Of a stretch of 64,000 nt of DNA, positions 33,768 to 43,044 are shown piece by piece. Numbering within the stretch: position 1 is the stretch's first letter; every line of letters starts with the position of its first letter. Source of the stretch: Hyphomonas chukchiensis (lineage in GTDB: Bacteria > Pseudomonadota > Alphaproteobacteria > Caulobacterales > Hyphomonadaceae). The position numbers and the translations under genes were made by a program. The DNA lies in assembly GCF_000682695.1 (NCBI RefSeq), contig NZ_AWFG01000041.1:124001-188000 (forward strand), read 5' to 3'. The notes below the pieces were generated by a model. The model had not been told where the DNA came from, searched no databases, and saw nothing but the letters and a program-made list of their open reading frames with translations.

Positions 33768-35189
33768 ATGGCTTCACCCACTCCTTTCGACCTCGGCCCG
33801 GCGCATATCGTTGGCATCGGCGGCATCGGCATGTCCGGCATCGCCGACGTGATGCTGACCATGGGCTATCAGGTCCAGGGCTCGGACATTTCCGAAAGCG
33901 CCAACGTCCAGCGCCTGCAGGAGAAAGGCGCGAAAGTGTTCATCGGTCACAAGGGCGAGAACGTGAAGGGAGCCGGAACGGTCATCATTTCCTCCGCCAT
34001 CAAGAAGGACAATCCGGAAGTGCTGGCCGCCCGGGCTGCAGGCATCCCCGTTGTCCGCCGCGCCAATATGCTCGCCGAGATCACGCGCCTCAAATACACG
34101 GTCTGCGTGGCCGGTACGCACGGCAAGACGACGACGACCAGCATGGTCGCCTGCCTGCTCGACGGTTGCGGCATCGACCCGACGGTCATCAATGGCGGTA
34201 TCATCCATGCCTATGGTTCGAACTATAAAGCCGGCGAGAGCGACTGGATGGTGGTCGAAAGCGACGAGAGCGACGGCACGTTCGCCAAGCTGCACCCGAC
34301 CTGCGCGATCGTCACGAATATCGACCCGGAGCACATGGACCATTACGGCTCCATGGATAAGCTGCGCGAGGCATTCGACACATTCGTCGAGAACCTGCCC
34401 TTCTATGGCTTTGCCGTGCTCTGCACCGACCATCCTGAAGTGCAGGACCTCGCCGCCCGCGTCACTGACCGCCGCCGGATCAGCTATGGCTTCAACCGTC
34501 AGGCCGATGTGCGCGCGATCAACCTGAACACCGATCTCGAAGGGGCCCATTTCGATGTCGCGCTGCGCCGGCCCGGTTCAGCCACGCCGCGCATCATTGC
34601 CAACTTGACCCTGCCCATGGCGGGCGAGCACAATGTGCAGAACTCGCTGGCCGCGATTACCGTGGCGCTGGAGCTTGGCGCGAGCGATGACCAGATCCGC
34701 ACGGCCCTTGCGGGCTTCGGAGGGGTCAAGCGTCGCTTCACAACGGTCGGGGAATGGTCACCGAAGGGTCCGAACGCGGCCCCGGTGCGGATCATCGATG
34801 ACTATGGCCACCACCCGGTCGAGATTGCCGCCGTGCTCAAGGCAGCCCGCGCCATGCTTGGCCAGGGCCAGCTGATTGCCGTCTGCCAGCCCCACCGCTA
34901 CACGCGCCTGCGCGACCTGTTTGACGAATTCTCGCGCTGCTTCGATGCCGCCGACGAAGTCTATGTGGCGCCTGTCTATGAAGCGGGCGAATCGCCGATC
35001 GACGGCATTACGAGCGATGCACTGGTCGCGAGCATCAAGCGCCACGGCCACCGCGGCGCGCATGTCCTCGCCTCGCTGGACGACTTGCCGGACATGGTCC
35101 GCAAGGTGGCCCAGCCGGGTGCGATGGTCGTCTGTCTCGGAGCGGGGGACATTACAAAATATGCCGGCGAGCTCGCTTCCAAACTGTAG
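33768..35189 (+). CDS. murC: UDP-MurNAc-L-alanine ligase MurC
   Basis: A 473-aa Mur ligase: [13 protein letters not shown] at the N-terminus, ATP loop [25 protein letters not shown], and [10 protein letters not shown], the C-terminal loop. Adds the first L-Ala. The long gap to murG, with an antisense gene in it, implies a separate promoter, which lies within 33576-33767. Confidence 0.96.
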   Translation: MASPTPFDLGPAHIVGIGGIGMSGIADVMLTMGYQVQGSDISESANVQRLQEKGAKVFIGHKGENVKGAGTVIISSAIKKDNPEVLAARAAGIPVVRRANMLAEITRLKYTVCVAGTHGKTTTTSMVACLLDGCGIDPTVINGGIIHAYGSNYKAGESDWMVVESDESDGTFAKLHPTCAIVTNIDPEHMDHYGSMDKLREAFDTFVENLPFYGFAVLCTDHPEVQDLAARVTDRRRISYGFNRQADVRAINLNTDLEGAHFDVALRRPGSATPRIIANLTLPMAGEHNVQNSLAAITVALELGASDDQIRTALAGFGGVKRRFTTVGEWSPKGPNAAPVRIIDDYGHHPVEIAAVLKAARAMLGQGQLIAVCQPHRYTRLRDLFDEFSRCFDAADEVYVAPVYEAGESPIDGITSDALVASIKRHGHRGAHVLASLDDLPDMVRKVAQPGAMVVCLGAGDITKYAGELASKL

Positions 35190-35310
35190 CAGCCATAGCA
35201 GGTGACGCGACGCAAAGTAGCTTGATCGCTGTCAAAGACCTTTCCTCGCGCCACGGAATGTCGCACGGTTGTCCCCGAGCGCCGCTCAGAGCGCACCGGG
35301 AGAGCAGTCT

Positions 35311-36828
35311 ATGAGTAGCGACATTACCGAACCGACCTTGCCAGCGACGGAGGGCCAGATGGCCGAAATCGAGGATGCCCAGATGGGCTTTGTTCGAGGC
35401 GGTGAAGGTGGCGCAACCGGCAAGACGGGCCTCGCCTGGGCCTGGTTCGAATGGGCCCGCAATCCGTATTACATTCTCATCGTCATCTATATTTTCGCGC
35501 CCTATTTCGCGCGTGACATCATCGGCGGAAACCTGCTGGCCAGCGGCGCGCTGGACGGCATGGACCCGGCCAAGGCCAATGCGGTTGCGGGTGCGCAGGG
35601 GCAGGCGACCGTCGCGGCTGTCACCAAATGGGCTGGCCTGATTGCGGCGCTGACCGCGCCCTTCCTCGGTGCCGCCTTTGATCGCGGCCTGAAGCGCAAG
35701 CCGTTCATCTTCATGAACATGGCCGTCATGGCCGCAGCGAGTTTCATGCTCTGGTGGGCGATCCCCGGCAATGCAGGTCTCTCGATCCCCATGATCATGG
35801 GCCTGCTGATCATCGCCTATGTATCCTACACCTATAGTGAGGTGGCGCATAATTCGATGCTGTCGGACGCGGCGCGGCCTGAGGCCCTGCCGGGCGTTTC
35901 CGGCCTTGGCCTAGCGCTCGGCAACGGTGCGGCTACGCTGATGTTCATCGCAATCGTCTTGCTGTTCGCTTTGCCGGACGTGATCCACTGGCCGTTCAAA
36001 TCGGCAGCCTTCGGGATCGACACGTCAAAGTTCGAGCAATTCCGCCTTGCCGGACCGCTCTGCGCTGTCTGGCTCGCGATCATGATCTTTCCCTTTTTCC
36101 GCTACGCCAAGGACACCGGCATTAAGGGCACGCCCATCATCCCGGCCTTCCGCGATGGCGTGCGCGGCGTGATCAGTACGGTGAAGCGGGCGAGCGAGCA
36201 TCGCGAGGCCTTCAAGTTCCTGATCGCACGTACGCTCTATGCCGATGGCATGGCGGCATTGCTGGCCGTTGGCGCGGTCTATGTCAGCCTGTTCCTCGGC
36301 TGGGGCCTGATCGAGCTGACCGTCTATGCGATCTGGGCGTCGATGTGGGCCGTTGTCGGCGGCATCTTTGGCGGCTGGCTGGACCGGCGCATGGGACCGA
36401 AGAATGCGCTGATCTTCGAACTGTCGGCGATTGTCGTCGTCATGTTCTATGGCCTGTCGATCACCAAGGAGACGATCCTCTTCGGGCTGATCCCGAATGT
36501 GGAACTGTTTGACTGGCCGTATTTCGGAACGCTGTCTGACCTTGCCTACCTCGTGCAGGGCATGCTGATCGCGATCTTTGCCACTGCCAATATCTCGTCT
36601 AGCCGCTCGATGGTCGTGCATGTCGCGCCGCCGCATATGCGCGGCGAGTTCTTTGGTCTCTTCGCGATCGCCGGAACGATCACGGTGTGGATGGGCCCGC
36701 TGCTGATCGAGTATTTCACCAAATGGTCTCAGGACCAGCGGATCGGCATGTCGGCGATCGCGCTCCTCTTCTTCCTGGGGCTCGCGATGCTCACCACAAT
36801 TAACGCAAAAGACAGGCCGGCCTCCTGA
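35311..36828 (+). CDS. UMF1-type major facilitator transporter
   Basis: A 505-aa MFS protein with ~11-12 hydrophobic segments, fitting the UMF1/Atg22-like family: N-terminal WAWFEWARNPYYILIVIYIFAP, YTYSEVAHNSMLSDAARPE, and C-terminal HVAPPHMRGEFFGLFAIAG. Substrate unknown; amino-acid efflux is the known role of the yeast relative. ATG 35311 begins MSSDITEPTL. It stands where murB/ddl/ftsQ would follow murC in other alphaproteobacteria. Confidence 0.88.
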   Translation: MSSDITEPTLPATEGQMAEIEDAQMGFVRGGEGGATGKTGLAWAWFEWARNPYYILIVIYIFAPYFARDIIGGNLLASGALDGMDPAKANAVAGAQGQATVAAVTKWAGLIAALTAPFLGAAFDRGLKRKPFIFMNMAVMAAASFMLWWAIPGNAGLSIPMIMGLLIIAYVSYTYSEVAHNSMLSDAARPEALPGVSGLGLALGNGAATLMFIAIVLLFALPDVIHWPFKSAAFGIDTSKFEQFRLAGPLCAVWLAIMIFPFFRYAKDTGIKGTPIIPAFRDGVRGVISTVKRASEHREAFKFLIARTLYADGMAALLAVGAVYVSLFLGWGLIELTVYAIWASMWAVVGGIFGGWLDRRMGPKNALIFELSAIVVVMFYGLSITKETILFGLIPNVELFDWPYFGTLSDLAYLVQGMLIAIFATANISSSRSMVVHVAPPHMRGEFFGLFAIAGTITVWMGPLLIEYFTKWSQDQRIGMSAIALLFFLGLAMLTTINAKDRPAS

Positions 36829-36839
36829 CGGAGGCCGGC
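36816..36839 (+). terminator. GC-rich hairpin at the end of the MFS gene
   Basis: A 10-bp stem GCCGGCCTCC / GGAGGCCGGC (36816-36825 with 36830-36839). The stop codon TGA lies in the 4-base loop; the following T-run is weak. Convergent terminator. Confidence 0.6.
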
Positions 36840-36898
36840 TGCCGGCGTTTCCTCTTTATAGGGTAGGACGCTGCGTCTTGTGCGCAATCATTCGCGAC

Positions 36899-37510
36899 TT
36901 AGCTGGTCGGGCCGAACGGGTTGCCATTGGTGTTCTTGTCATGCGTGCGGTTGATCTCGTTCACGCGGCGGGGACGAAGATAGAACGTATCCGACACCGT
37001 GCGCTCGGTCTGGAGCACGTAACCGAACGGGCTCTTATAGTTGTAATAGACTTCCGCCATGATGACGGAGCCGGGGGAGGGGACGATGCCGGGTTCCACC
37101 GCGACACTGGTGCCTGGCGCAAGGGCCGTGAGATTGTAGGCATCCGACCAGGCAACTTTCGGGTGGCCGTCGCCACTGTCGACAAGGCTGGTGATCCGGA
37201 GATTGGCAGCGTTTGCATCATAGGGCTGCATCATGACTTTGGCGGCATCGAACATCTCATGCATGTCGGCATCAGTGACCGTCGACAGGCGGGCGGTGAG
37301 ATCTCCAAGGCTGGCGCTGGTTGAAGTGACCCGGCGATCAACCCGCATCAGGAAGCTAAGCTCGATGCAGCCGAAGTAGACAAGGATCATGACAGGCGCG
37401 ATCAGGGCGAATTCGACGGCTGACACACCCCGCTCATTATAGCAGAGACCCTTGATGCCCCGCCATTGGCTACGCTGCGTCAGGCGCAAAAGGAGTGATG
37501 TGGCTGACAT
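36899..37510 (-). CDS. TadE-like pilus pseudopilin (1)
   Basis: A 203-aa protein with an internal prepilin-like motif NERGVSAVEFALIAPVMILVYFG at residues 26-48 (Glu at +5 of the processing site), the TadE/TadF signature. A cysteine-containing periplasmic region follows. TadE proteins are processed by the CpaA/TadV peptidase and needed for Flp pilus assembly. It follows the next gene with a 3-base gap (GGAG upstream), so the two form an operon. Confidence 0.85.
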   Translation of the reverse strand: MSATSLLLRLTQRSQWRGIKGLCYNERGVSAVEFALIAPVMILVYFGCIELSFLMRVDRRVTSTSASLGDLTARLSTVTDADMHEMFDAAKVMMQPYDANAANLRITSLVDSGDGHPKVAWSDAYNLTALAPGTSVAVEPGIVPSPGSVIMAEVYYNYKSPFGYVLQTERTVSDTFYLRPRRVNEINRTHDKNTNGNPFGPTS

Positions 37511-37513
37511 CGG

Positions 37514-38074
37514 CTAATCTCCGAAAGGTTCGTTGCGGAACACGGCATTTGCCTGCACCAGGAATTTCGAGCCCGCCATATTGGCCAGCGGTGCCGACAT
37601 CACAGGTGTCATGAGACTCCACTCATAGAAGATACGTACAGCGACAATGTCATTCGGACCGCCCGGATCGTAGCCGAAACCGTCGGCATCAAACTCGCCA
37701 TCCTCATCCAGCGGCATGTCGATGTTGGCCGCCGAAAACCCGTTCAGGGCCTTTACGTCAATGTGCAGCTTGGCATCGCAATCGAGTATGCCCATGAACC
37801 GGTCACACACGGAAGTCCGGAAATTCTGCTCATTGAAGCCATTTTCCTGTGCCTGACCCGTGCGGATCTGGCGGGAAGCTTCGGCAACGGCATGTTCCAT
37901 GATCGTGGAGACAACAAACAGAACGCAAATTTCAAGAAGGCCGAAAATAAGCAGGAAGAAAGGCGCTGCGACCATGGCGAACTCGACCGCCGCAAGGCCG
38001 CGACGGTCTTTCGCATACGCCTGCCACGTCCGCATGATACGGGGCGTGATGATACCCAGACCGGTGTAGAACAT
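37514..38074 (-). CDS. TadE-like pilus pseudopilin (2)
   Basis: A 186-aa protein with DRRGLAAVEFAMVAAPFFLLIFG near the N-terminus (residues ~23-45), a second TadE-type prepilin motif. Start is ATG 38072-38074 with AGGGGTG upstream; a longer frame upstream is not needed. It is the first of the pair and may form a heteropseudopilin with the next gene. No TadG-like protein is visible in this window. Confidence 0.82.
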   Translation of the reverse strand: MFYTGLGIITPRIMRTWQAYAKDRRGLAAVEFAMVAAPFFLLIFGLLEICVLFVVSTIMEHAVAEASRQIRTGQAQENGFNEQNFRTSVCDRFMGILDCDAKLHIDVKALNGFSAANIDMPLDEDGEFDADGFGYDPGGPNDIVAVRIFYEWSLMTPVMSAPLANMAGSKFLVQANAVFRNEPFGD

Positions 38075-38212
38075 GACGTCACCCCTATCAGACTCGTGTC
38101 TCAGTATTGTTTCAATATCAGGTCTGAGTTTGTGCCGGGTTGAGCAAGTTGATGAAATTTTACCGATTTCACGGGCGGCGGCATGTAAGCCGCCAGCCGT
38201 CATGAGCGATAA

Positions 38213-38656
38213 CTAGTTGCCGTCGTTGAGGGTCTGCAGGCTTTTTTGCTGCCTGACAATCTGGTCAAAGTATTCACCGGAATCGCCCGTGCTCATCACC
38301 GAGCGACATTCGGGGGCGCAGTCATAGGTAAAGCTCTGGCCCGACTTGTTGACGGTGACGAGGTTTGACGAATTGGCCGTCACAACGACATCGGAGGACA
38401 GGATCTGGTTTCCGGCGGAATCGAAGATCATCAGGTTCGTCGTGCCGAAGGCTTTGCCGGTGATGAATAGCAGGTGTTCATTGTGTACCGCAACGTCTGC
38501 CACGTTCTTGTTGCCGATAACGATGCTTGCGGCTGAGCCGGGGACGCGTACGGGAACTGTCTTGTTCGCCTCTACGGAGATGCTCTGTGCGACGGCTGAA
38601 GCGGCGAACAGGGAGCCTGCCAATGCGATCATGCTGTATTTGGCAAGGATGTTCAT
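38213..38656 (-). CDS. Small periplasmic secretin-N-domain (CpaC-N-like) protein
   Basis: A 147-aa exported protein: signal peptide (MNILAKYSMIALAGSLFAAS... cut after AVAQ), then the 'pilus assembly N-terminal' domain also found at the start of CpaC: VEANKTVPVRVPGSAASIVI and VADVAVHNEHLLFITGKAFG. It lacks a secretin pore. A Cys pair (YDCAPECRSV) in the C-terminal part is unusual. It probably binds secretin CpaC and aids pilus assembly. Divergent from flp. Confidence 0.82.
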   Translation of the reverse strand: MNILAKYSMIALAGSLFAASAVAQSISVEANKTVPVRVPGSAASIVIGNKNVADVAVHNEHLLFITGKAFGTTNLMIFDSAGNQILSSDVVVTANSSNLVTVNKSGQSFTYDCAPECRSVMSTGDSGEYFDQIVRQQKSLQTLNDGN

Positions 38657-38863
38657 TGTCGGTGCTCCACCATTTGCTTGAGAAAAACCTTTGTATGAAG
38701 AAGGTTGCTCGTTTCCTAATCGGCTCAGAAGTGACCTTATTCTATAGACGCCGAGATTCGCGGTGAGCGGATGCAAAGAAGGTAAACGAATCACTCATTT
38801 GCTTTCACGGATTATCTGGATTCCTTCATCTGATATTTGGAATAGTCCTGTAATTTCAGCAGT

Positions 38864-38897
38864 GTTCCAGAAAGAAAAGAATGTCTGGAACTTTTTT
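38864..38897 (+). terminator. Terminator-like hairpin just before flp
   Basis: An 8-bp stem GTTCCAGA (38864-38871) pairs with TCTGGAAC (38884-38891), 12-base loop, then a six-T run (38892-38897). It ends 22 bases before the flp start, with GGGAG in between. No plus-strand gene lies upstream, so it should act on a leader or small RNA; see findings. Confidence 0.6.
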
Positions 38898-38918
38898 ATC
38901 GCATGATGGGAGTTTCCA

Positions 38919-39092
38919 ATGTTTGCACGTTTTCTTAAAGACGAATCCGGCGCCACGGCTATCGAATACGGCCTGATCGCTGCTCTGATCGCAGTTGCTA
39001 TCATCGGTGGTGTTACCGCCCTTGGTACGAACGCCAACGCGACGTTCACCACGGTTTCCGAATCGATGGGCGCAGCACCAGCTGCTGAGTAA
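38919..39092 (+). CDS. flp: Flp-type major pilin
   Basis: A 57-aa type IVb prepilin: short leader MFARFLKDESG, then ATAIEYGLIAALIAVAII with Glu at +5 after the cleavage site and the hydrophobic assembly helix. Only about 46 residues remain after processing, typical of Flp. GGGAG is seven bases before the ATG. A strong terminator follows, so flp mRNA is probably made in excess over the machine genes downstream. Confidence 0.94.
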   Translation: MFARFLKDESGATAIEYGLIAALIAVAIIGGVTALGTNANATFTTVSESMGAAPAAE

Positions 39093-39119
39093 TTGATCGT
39101 CTGAACCTCTAAGGTTTGG

Positions 39120-39159
39120 GGAAAGGCCGTCAGGGAAACCTGGCGGCCTTTCCTTTTTT
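39120..39159 (+). terminator. Strong terminator after flp
   Basis: A 15-base arm (39120-39134) pairs with 39139-39153 around GGAAAGGCCG / CGGCCTTTCC, loop 4, then six T. Partial read-through to cpaA is expected. Confidence 0.88.
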
Positions 39160-39253
39160 GGCTGTCGTCAGCCAGACGGTCGATGCGAAGTGTGTAAAAC
39201 CTTCCTTTAGTCTTTTCGCCCAGAGTTGCGCTCGAACGCAGGACAATGGGGCG

Positions 39254-39775
39254 ATGCTAATGATCTTGAATATTCTTGCCGGACTGTTTCTGGCCTTGTG
39301 CCTGCTGGCCGCAATCCATGACGTGAACAGACTGACCATTCCGAACTGGCTGAATCTGGCGCTGGCGGGCCTGTTCATTCCTGCGGCGGCGGTTTCGGGT
39401 CTGCCACTCGAAATCCTCGGTGGCCACCTGATGATTGCCGCCTTGGCGTTCCTTATCGCCTTTGGCCTGTTCGCCTTCAGGATTTTTGGGGGAGGGGATG
39501 CCAAGATGATCCCCGCCGTGATGTTGTGGCTTGGACCTGAGGCTGGCGTGCCTTTCGTTTTCAGCATGGCTCTGGCAGGTGGCGCGTGCGCCCTCCTGAT
39601 CCTGGCGGTGCGCCGCACGGTACCTGCGGCTGCTGTGCCTGGCGTCGTACGGGCACCTTTCGAGGAGAATGCCGGCGTTCCATATGGCGTGGCGATCGCG
39701 GCCGGGACGTTTATGGCGGCTTCGGCGTCTCCATTTCTTTCTGATTTATTAAACCAAGTGAGTGCATGGAGTTAA
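39254..39775 (+). CDS. cpaA: Prepilin peptidase CpaA (TadV)
   Basis: A 173-aa membrane peptidase of the type IV prepilin family (A24): Asp in AAIHDVNRLTIPNW and the GGGDAKM motif are the two catalytic aspartates; six hydrophobic segments. It should cleave Flp and TadE pre-proteins. The start is ATG 39254; ATG 39260 possible. The methyltransferase domain is absent, as in TadV. Confidence 0.9.
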   Translation: MLMILNILAGLFLALCLLAAIHDVNRLTIPNWLNLALAGLFIPAAAVSGLPLEILGGHLMIAALAFLIAFGLFAFRIFGGGDAKMIPAVMLWLGPEAGVPFVFSMALAGGACALLILAVRRTVPAAAVPGVVRAPFEENAGVPYGVAIAAGTFMAASASPFLSDLLNQVSAWS

Positions 39776-39788
39776 CCAAGCCTTAGGC

Positions 39789-39813
39789 CCAATCATGGAA
39801 ATGTCCTGATTGG
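39789..39813. repeat. Inverted repeat between cpaA and cpaB
   Basis: CCAATCA (39789-39795) and TGATTGG (39807-39813), perfect 7-base arms with an 11-base spacer, in the 100-base gap before cpaB. May be an operator or mRNA-processing hairpin; no factor recognised. Confidence 0.4.
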
Positions 39814-39875
39814 ACGGGGGGTCCGCATAGTCGCTGATCACCTGCCAGGTTCAGTCATTACAGGGAGTGGCGCTA

Positions 39876-40718
39876 ATGTCGCCCATGCGTCTCATAATTC
39901 TGGTTGGTGCTGCGATGGCAGCCATGGCTGCCGCTTTCCTGGTGCGCAATATGGCGAAACCGACAACGGTCACCGAGATTGTTCCCGAGATCCAGACCCA
40001 GGTCACGGAAGTTTCCGAGACCCAGGTTCTTGTCGCGCGGCGCAAGCTCGAGATCGGCGACCGGCTTGCGAGCAGCGATTTCGAATGGGCGCCCTGGCCG
40101 AAGGCGAATGTTGCAGAGGGTTATCTGACCGAAGCCAAGGATCCGGATGCCATTGAAAGGGTGACTGGCGCCATTGTGCGCATACCCATCTTTGACCGCG
40201 AGCCGATCAATCCGGCGAAACTGGTCCTGGCATCCGATTCCAGCGTGATGGCGGCGATCCTGTCGCCGGGAATGCGCGCGATGTCTGTCGAGATATCCAC
40301 CGAGTCAGCCTCGGGCGGCTTTATCCTGCCCAATGACAAGGTTGACGTCATCCTTACGCACGAAATTCAGGTCCAGACAGACCAGATGATGACCGAGCGA
40401 CCTTCGACGTCCACGATCATCAAGAACGTTCGCGTTCTGGCGATCGATCAGGTTTTCAAGCCTGATGAGAATGGCGGGTCTTCCCAGATTGGCAATACCG
40501 CGACGCTTGAGCTGACCGAAAAGGAAGCCGAGCTGATTGCGCAGGCCCAGAGAATGGGAAGCCTCTCGCTGGCCCTGCGGCCCTGGTCTGACTCAGGTGA
40601 CGACCAGAAACGGGATTCACGCACGGACATGCTGAACGGCGGCTCCGGCATGCAGGGCGGCATCACGATTTTTCGCAATGGCTCGGTGACCACGACGACA
40701 GGGCTTGGGGGAAGTTGA
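39876..40718 (+). CDS. cpaB: Tad pilus assembly protein CpaB (RcpC)
   Basis: A 280-aa protein: N-terminal membrane helix (MRLIILVGAAMAAMAAAF) and an SAF domain (TQVLVARRKLEIGDRL...), then an RcpC domain with VDVILTHEI. Periplasmic CpaB links the secretin to the inner-membrane platform. AGGGAG eight bases before ATG 39876. Confidence 0.92.
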   Translation: MSPMRLIILVGAAMAAMAAAFLVRNMAKPTTVTEIVPEIQTQVTEVSETQVLVARRKLEIGDRLASSDFEWAPWPKANVAEGYLTEAKDPDAIERVTGAIVRIPIFDREPINPAKLVLASDSSVMAAILSPGMRAMSVEISTESASGGFILPNDKVDVILTHEIQVQTDQMMTERPSTSTIIKNVRVLAIDQVFKPDENGGSSQIGNTATLELTEKEAELIAQAQRMGSLSLALRPWSDSGDDQKRDSRTDMLNGGSGMQGGITIFRNGSVTTTTGLGGS

Positions 40719-40720
40719 GC

Positions 40721-42289
40721 ATGGCATTTCGGTCTCCCATGAAGACGGGCCTTCTGTTGGCCGCCGCGGTTCTCGGACCGTGTTTCGCGCAGGCTGCGCC
40801 CAATGACATGGGAACGGTCATCACCGCGCCCGGGCAATCCAACGTGTCGCAACAAGTTACGCTTGGGCTCAACAAGTCTCTCATCATCGATCTGGAATAT
40901 CCGGCGGCTGATGTCGTGATCACGAACCCGGCCATCGCGGATGCTGTGGTGCAAACGTCCAAGCGGATCATCTTCCGGGGTGTGAAGTACGGCCAGACGA
41001 ATGCCTTCGTCTTCGATCGTGACGGAAACCAGCTGCTGAACCTTGAAATCAATGTCGAAACCGACATGACCAGCCTTCATCAGTTGATTGAGCGGCATAT
41101 CCCCGATGCGCGTGTCAATGTTGAGGGCCTGAACGGCAATGTGCTGATCACCGGCAGCGTGGATGACATGCAGCAAAGCGATCAGGTCGAGCGCCTTGTC
41201 TCTGCTTTTCTTGGCGCAGATGACAAGACCCAGATCGTCAATATGGTCGAGATTGCCGCCAAGGATCAGGTCATGCTGGAAGTGCGCATAGTCGAGATGC
41301 AGCGCACGGCCATCAAGCAGCTGGGCATCAGCCTGTCTGGCACGCCCGCCTTTGGCGACATGGCCAAGCTGGTCGAGAAGCAATTGTTTTCCGACACCAA
41401 TGGCGATGGCATTCCCGAAGACACGGGAACCACGGGCCTTTTCCCCGGCTTGCCGCAGAGCTTTTCAGGCACTGTCAGCGCCAGCAACAGCTTCCCGATT
41501 CAGGGCAGGGCGCTGGGTGGTCTCGGTGGCACGTTGACCTATTCCAACTATGTTGGAGACGATCTGCAGTCGAGCGTCGGGGTTGCCCTCGATGCCCTTG
41601 AGCGTATTGGCATCGTCAAGACGCTCGCCGAGCCCAACATTGTCGCCATGTCGGGCGAGAGTGCCAAGTTCCTGGCGGGCGGTGAATTCCCTGTGCCTGT
41701 TGGCCAGGACAAGAACGGCAACGTCACCATCGATTTCAAGCCTTATGGTGTGGGCCTTGGCTTCACGCCGGTCGTGCTGTCCGAAGGGCGCATCTCGCTC
41801 AAGGTTTCAACGGAAGTATCGGAACTCACCTCGCAGGGATCGTTCCAGGGCAACACCCAGTCCGTGATCGATTCCAATGGCAATATCCAGCAGGTCGCGG
41901 GGATCACCATTCCGGCGCTTTCCGTTCGCCGCGCCGAATCCGTGATCGAACTGCCTTCAGGCGGGTCGATGATGATGGCCGGCCTGATCCAGTCCAAGAC
42001 CCGCCAGACGCTGGACCAGATTCCCGGCCTCAAGAAACTGCCCGTCCTCGGCGCGCTCTTCCAGTCGCGTGACTTCCTGCAGGACGAGTCCGAGCTGGTC
42101 GTGATCGTGACGCCTTACCTGGTGGATCCGACCCAGAAAGACCAGCTGCGCACACCGGCAGACGGCTATGCCAATGCGTCTGATGCGAAGACGATTTTCT
42201 TCGGCAAGCTGAACGAACAATACGGCAAGGACGGTGCGCCCGTGGACGCAGAAAACTACCGTTCACCCGTTGGATTTATTGAAGAGTAA
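40721..42289 (+). CDS. cpaC: Tad pilus outer-membrane secretin CpaC (RcpA)
   Basis: A 522-aa secretin: signal peptide (cut near FAQAAP), the pilus N-terminal domain with SLIIDLEYPAADVVITNP, a BON domain (LNGNVLITGSVDDM), and the secretin barrel with VGVALDALERIGIVKTLAEPN and VPVGQDKNGNVT. Forms the outer-membrane pore of the pilus. ATG is two bases after the cpaB stop. Confidence 0.95.
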   Translation: MAFRSPMKTGLLLAAAVLGPCFAQAAPNDMGTVITAPGQSNVSQQVTLGLNKSLIIDLEYPAADVVITNPAIADAVVQTSKRIIFRGVKYGQTNAFVFDRDGNQLLNLEINVETDMTSLHQLIERHIPDARVNVEGLNGNVLITGSVDDMQQSDQVERLVSAFLGADDKTQIVNMVEIAAKDQVMLEVRIVEMQRTAIKQLGISLSGTPAFGDMAKLVEKQLFSDTNGDGIPEDTGTTGLFPGLPQSFSGTVSASNSFPIQGRALGGLGGTLTYSNYVGDDLQSSVGVALDALERIGIVKTLAEPNIVAMSGESAKFLAGGEFPVPVGQDKNGNVTIDFKPYGVGLGFTPVVLSEGRISLKVSTEVSELTSQGSFQGNTQSVIDSNGNIQQVAGITIPALSVRRAESVIELPSGGSMMMAGLIQSKTRQTLDQIPGLKKLPVLGALFQSRDFLQDESELVVIVTPYLVDPTQKDQLRTPADGYANASDAKTIFFGKLNEQYGKDGAPVDAENYRSPVGFIEE

Positions 42290-42300
42290 GGGATATCCGA

Positions 42301-43011
42301 ATGAACCCGACGCTTAAGACAGCCAATACTCTGATCGCCGCGGGCCTGTGCCTGGTCGGCCTGACAGCTTGTGCAAGCCAGGCGCCGACGGCTGTGCCGT
42401 CATCCTATCTGCAAGGCACCGCGCTGGATCGCAATGCCATCGGCGTGACCAAGCGGACCGAATTCCTGGAAATCAACATCGACCCGATGACCAGCGAGCT
42501 CAGCCTGAAGGACAAGGCGCGCATCGAGGATTTCGTGCGCACCTATCGCGTCAAGGGCCATGGGCCACTGATCGTCTCGCTGCCTGAAACGAGCGACAAT
42601 TCGCAGCTGGCTGTCGAGGCCATCGTGACCGCGCGCGAGATCGCCTGGCAGAATGGTGTCGAATATGACGAGATCGCTGGCAGCAGTCATGGCGCCGACT
42701 CTGACGCGTCCGAACCCATGATCATGGCCTTTCAAGTGTATGACGCGGTCAAGCCCGACTGCAAGTCGATGGCGGAATATGACGTGGCCGATATCAGGTC
42801 GAACAATGAAATGCCCAGCCTTGGCTGCTCGATCCGTACAAATCAGGCGGCAATGATCGCCGATGCGGCCGATCTCCTGGGACAACGTGATCTGGATCAG
42901 GGCGACGCGCTGCGCCGAAAGGTCATTCTCGAAAAGTTCCGCAATGGCGATTCAACGGCTTCGGCCCGCTCATCCGCGGAATCCGGCGCGATCTCCAGTG
43001 CGGTCAACTAG
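42301..43011 (+). CDS. cpaD: Tad pilus lipoprotein CpaD (RcpB)
   Basis: A 236-aa lipoprotein with lipobox LTAC (Cys24), then a CpaD domain: DRNAIGVTKRTEFLEI, LSLKDKARIEDFVRTYR and the CSIRTNQAAMIADAADLL block. It supports CpaC in the outer membrane. ATG is 12 bases after cpaC. Confidence 0.9.
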   Translation: MNPTLKTANTLIAAGLCLVGLTACASQAPTAVPSSYLQGTALDRNAIGVTKRTEFLEINIDPMTSELSLKDKARIEDFVRTYRVKGHGPLIVSLPETSDNSQLAVEAIVTAREIAWQNGVEYDEIAGSSHGADSDASEPMIMAFQVYDAVKPDCKSMAEYDVADIRSNNEMPSLGCSIRTNQAAMIADAADLLGQRDLDQGDALRRKVILEKFRNGDSTASARSSAESGAISSAVN

Positions 43012-43044
43012 GCGCGGCCCGTCGAATAGAAGGACGAAAGTATA

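Noticed and set aside
38884-38905. Sigma-54 promoter before flp
   Set aside because: A GG and a GC occur in the right area but their spacing is 14 bases rather than 12, and the same bases form the terminator-like hairpin.
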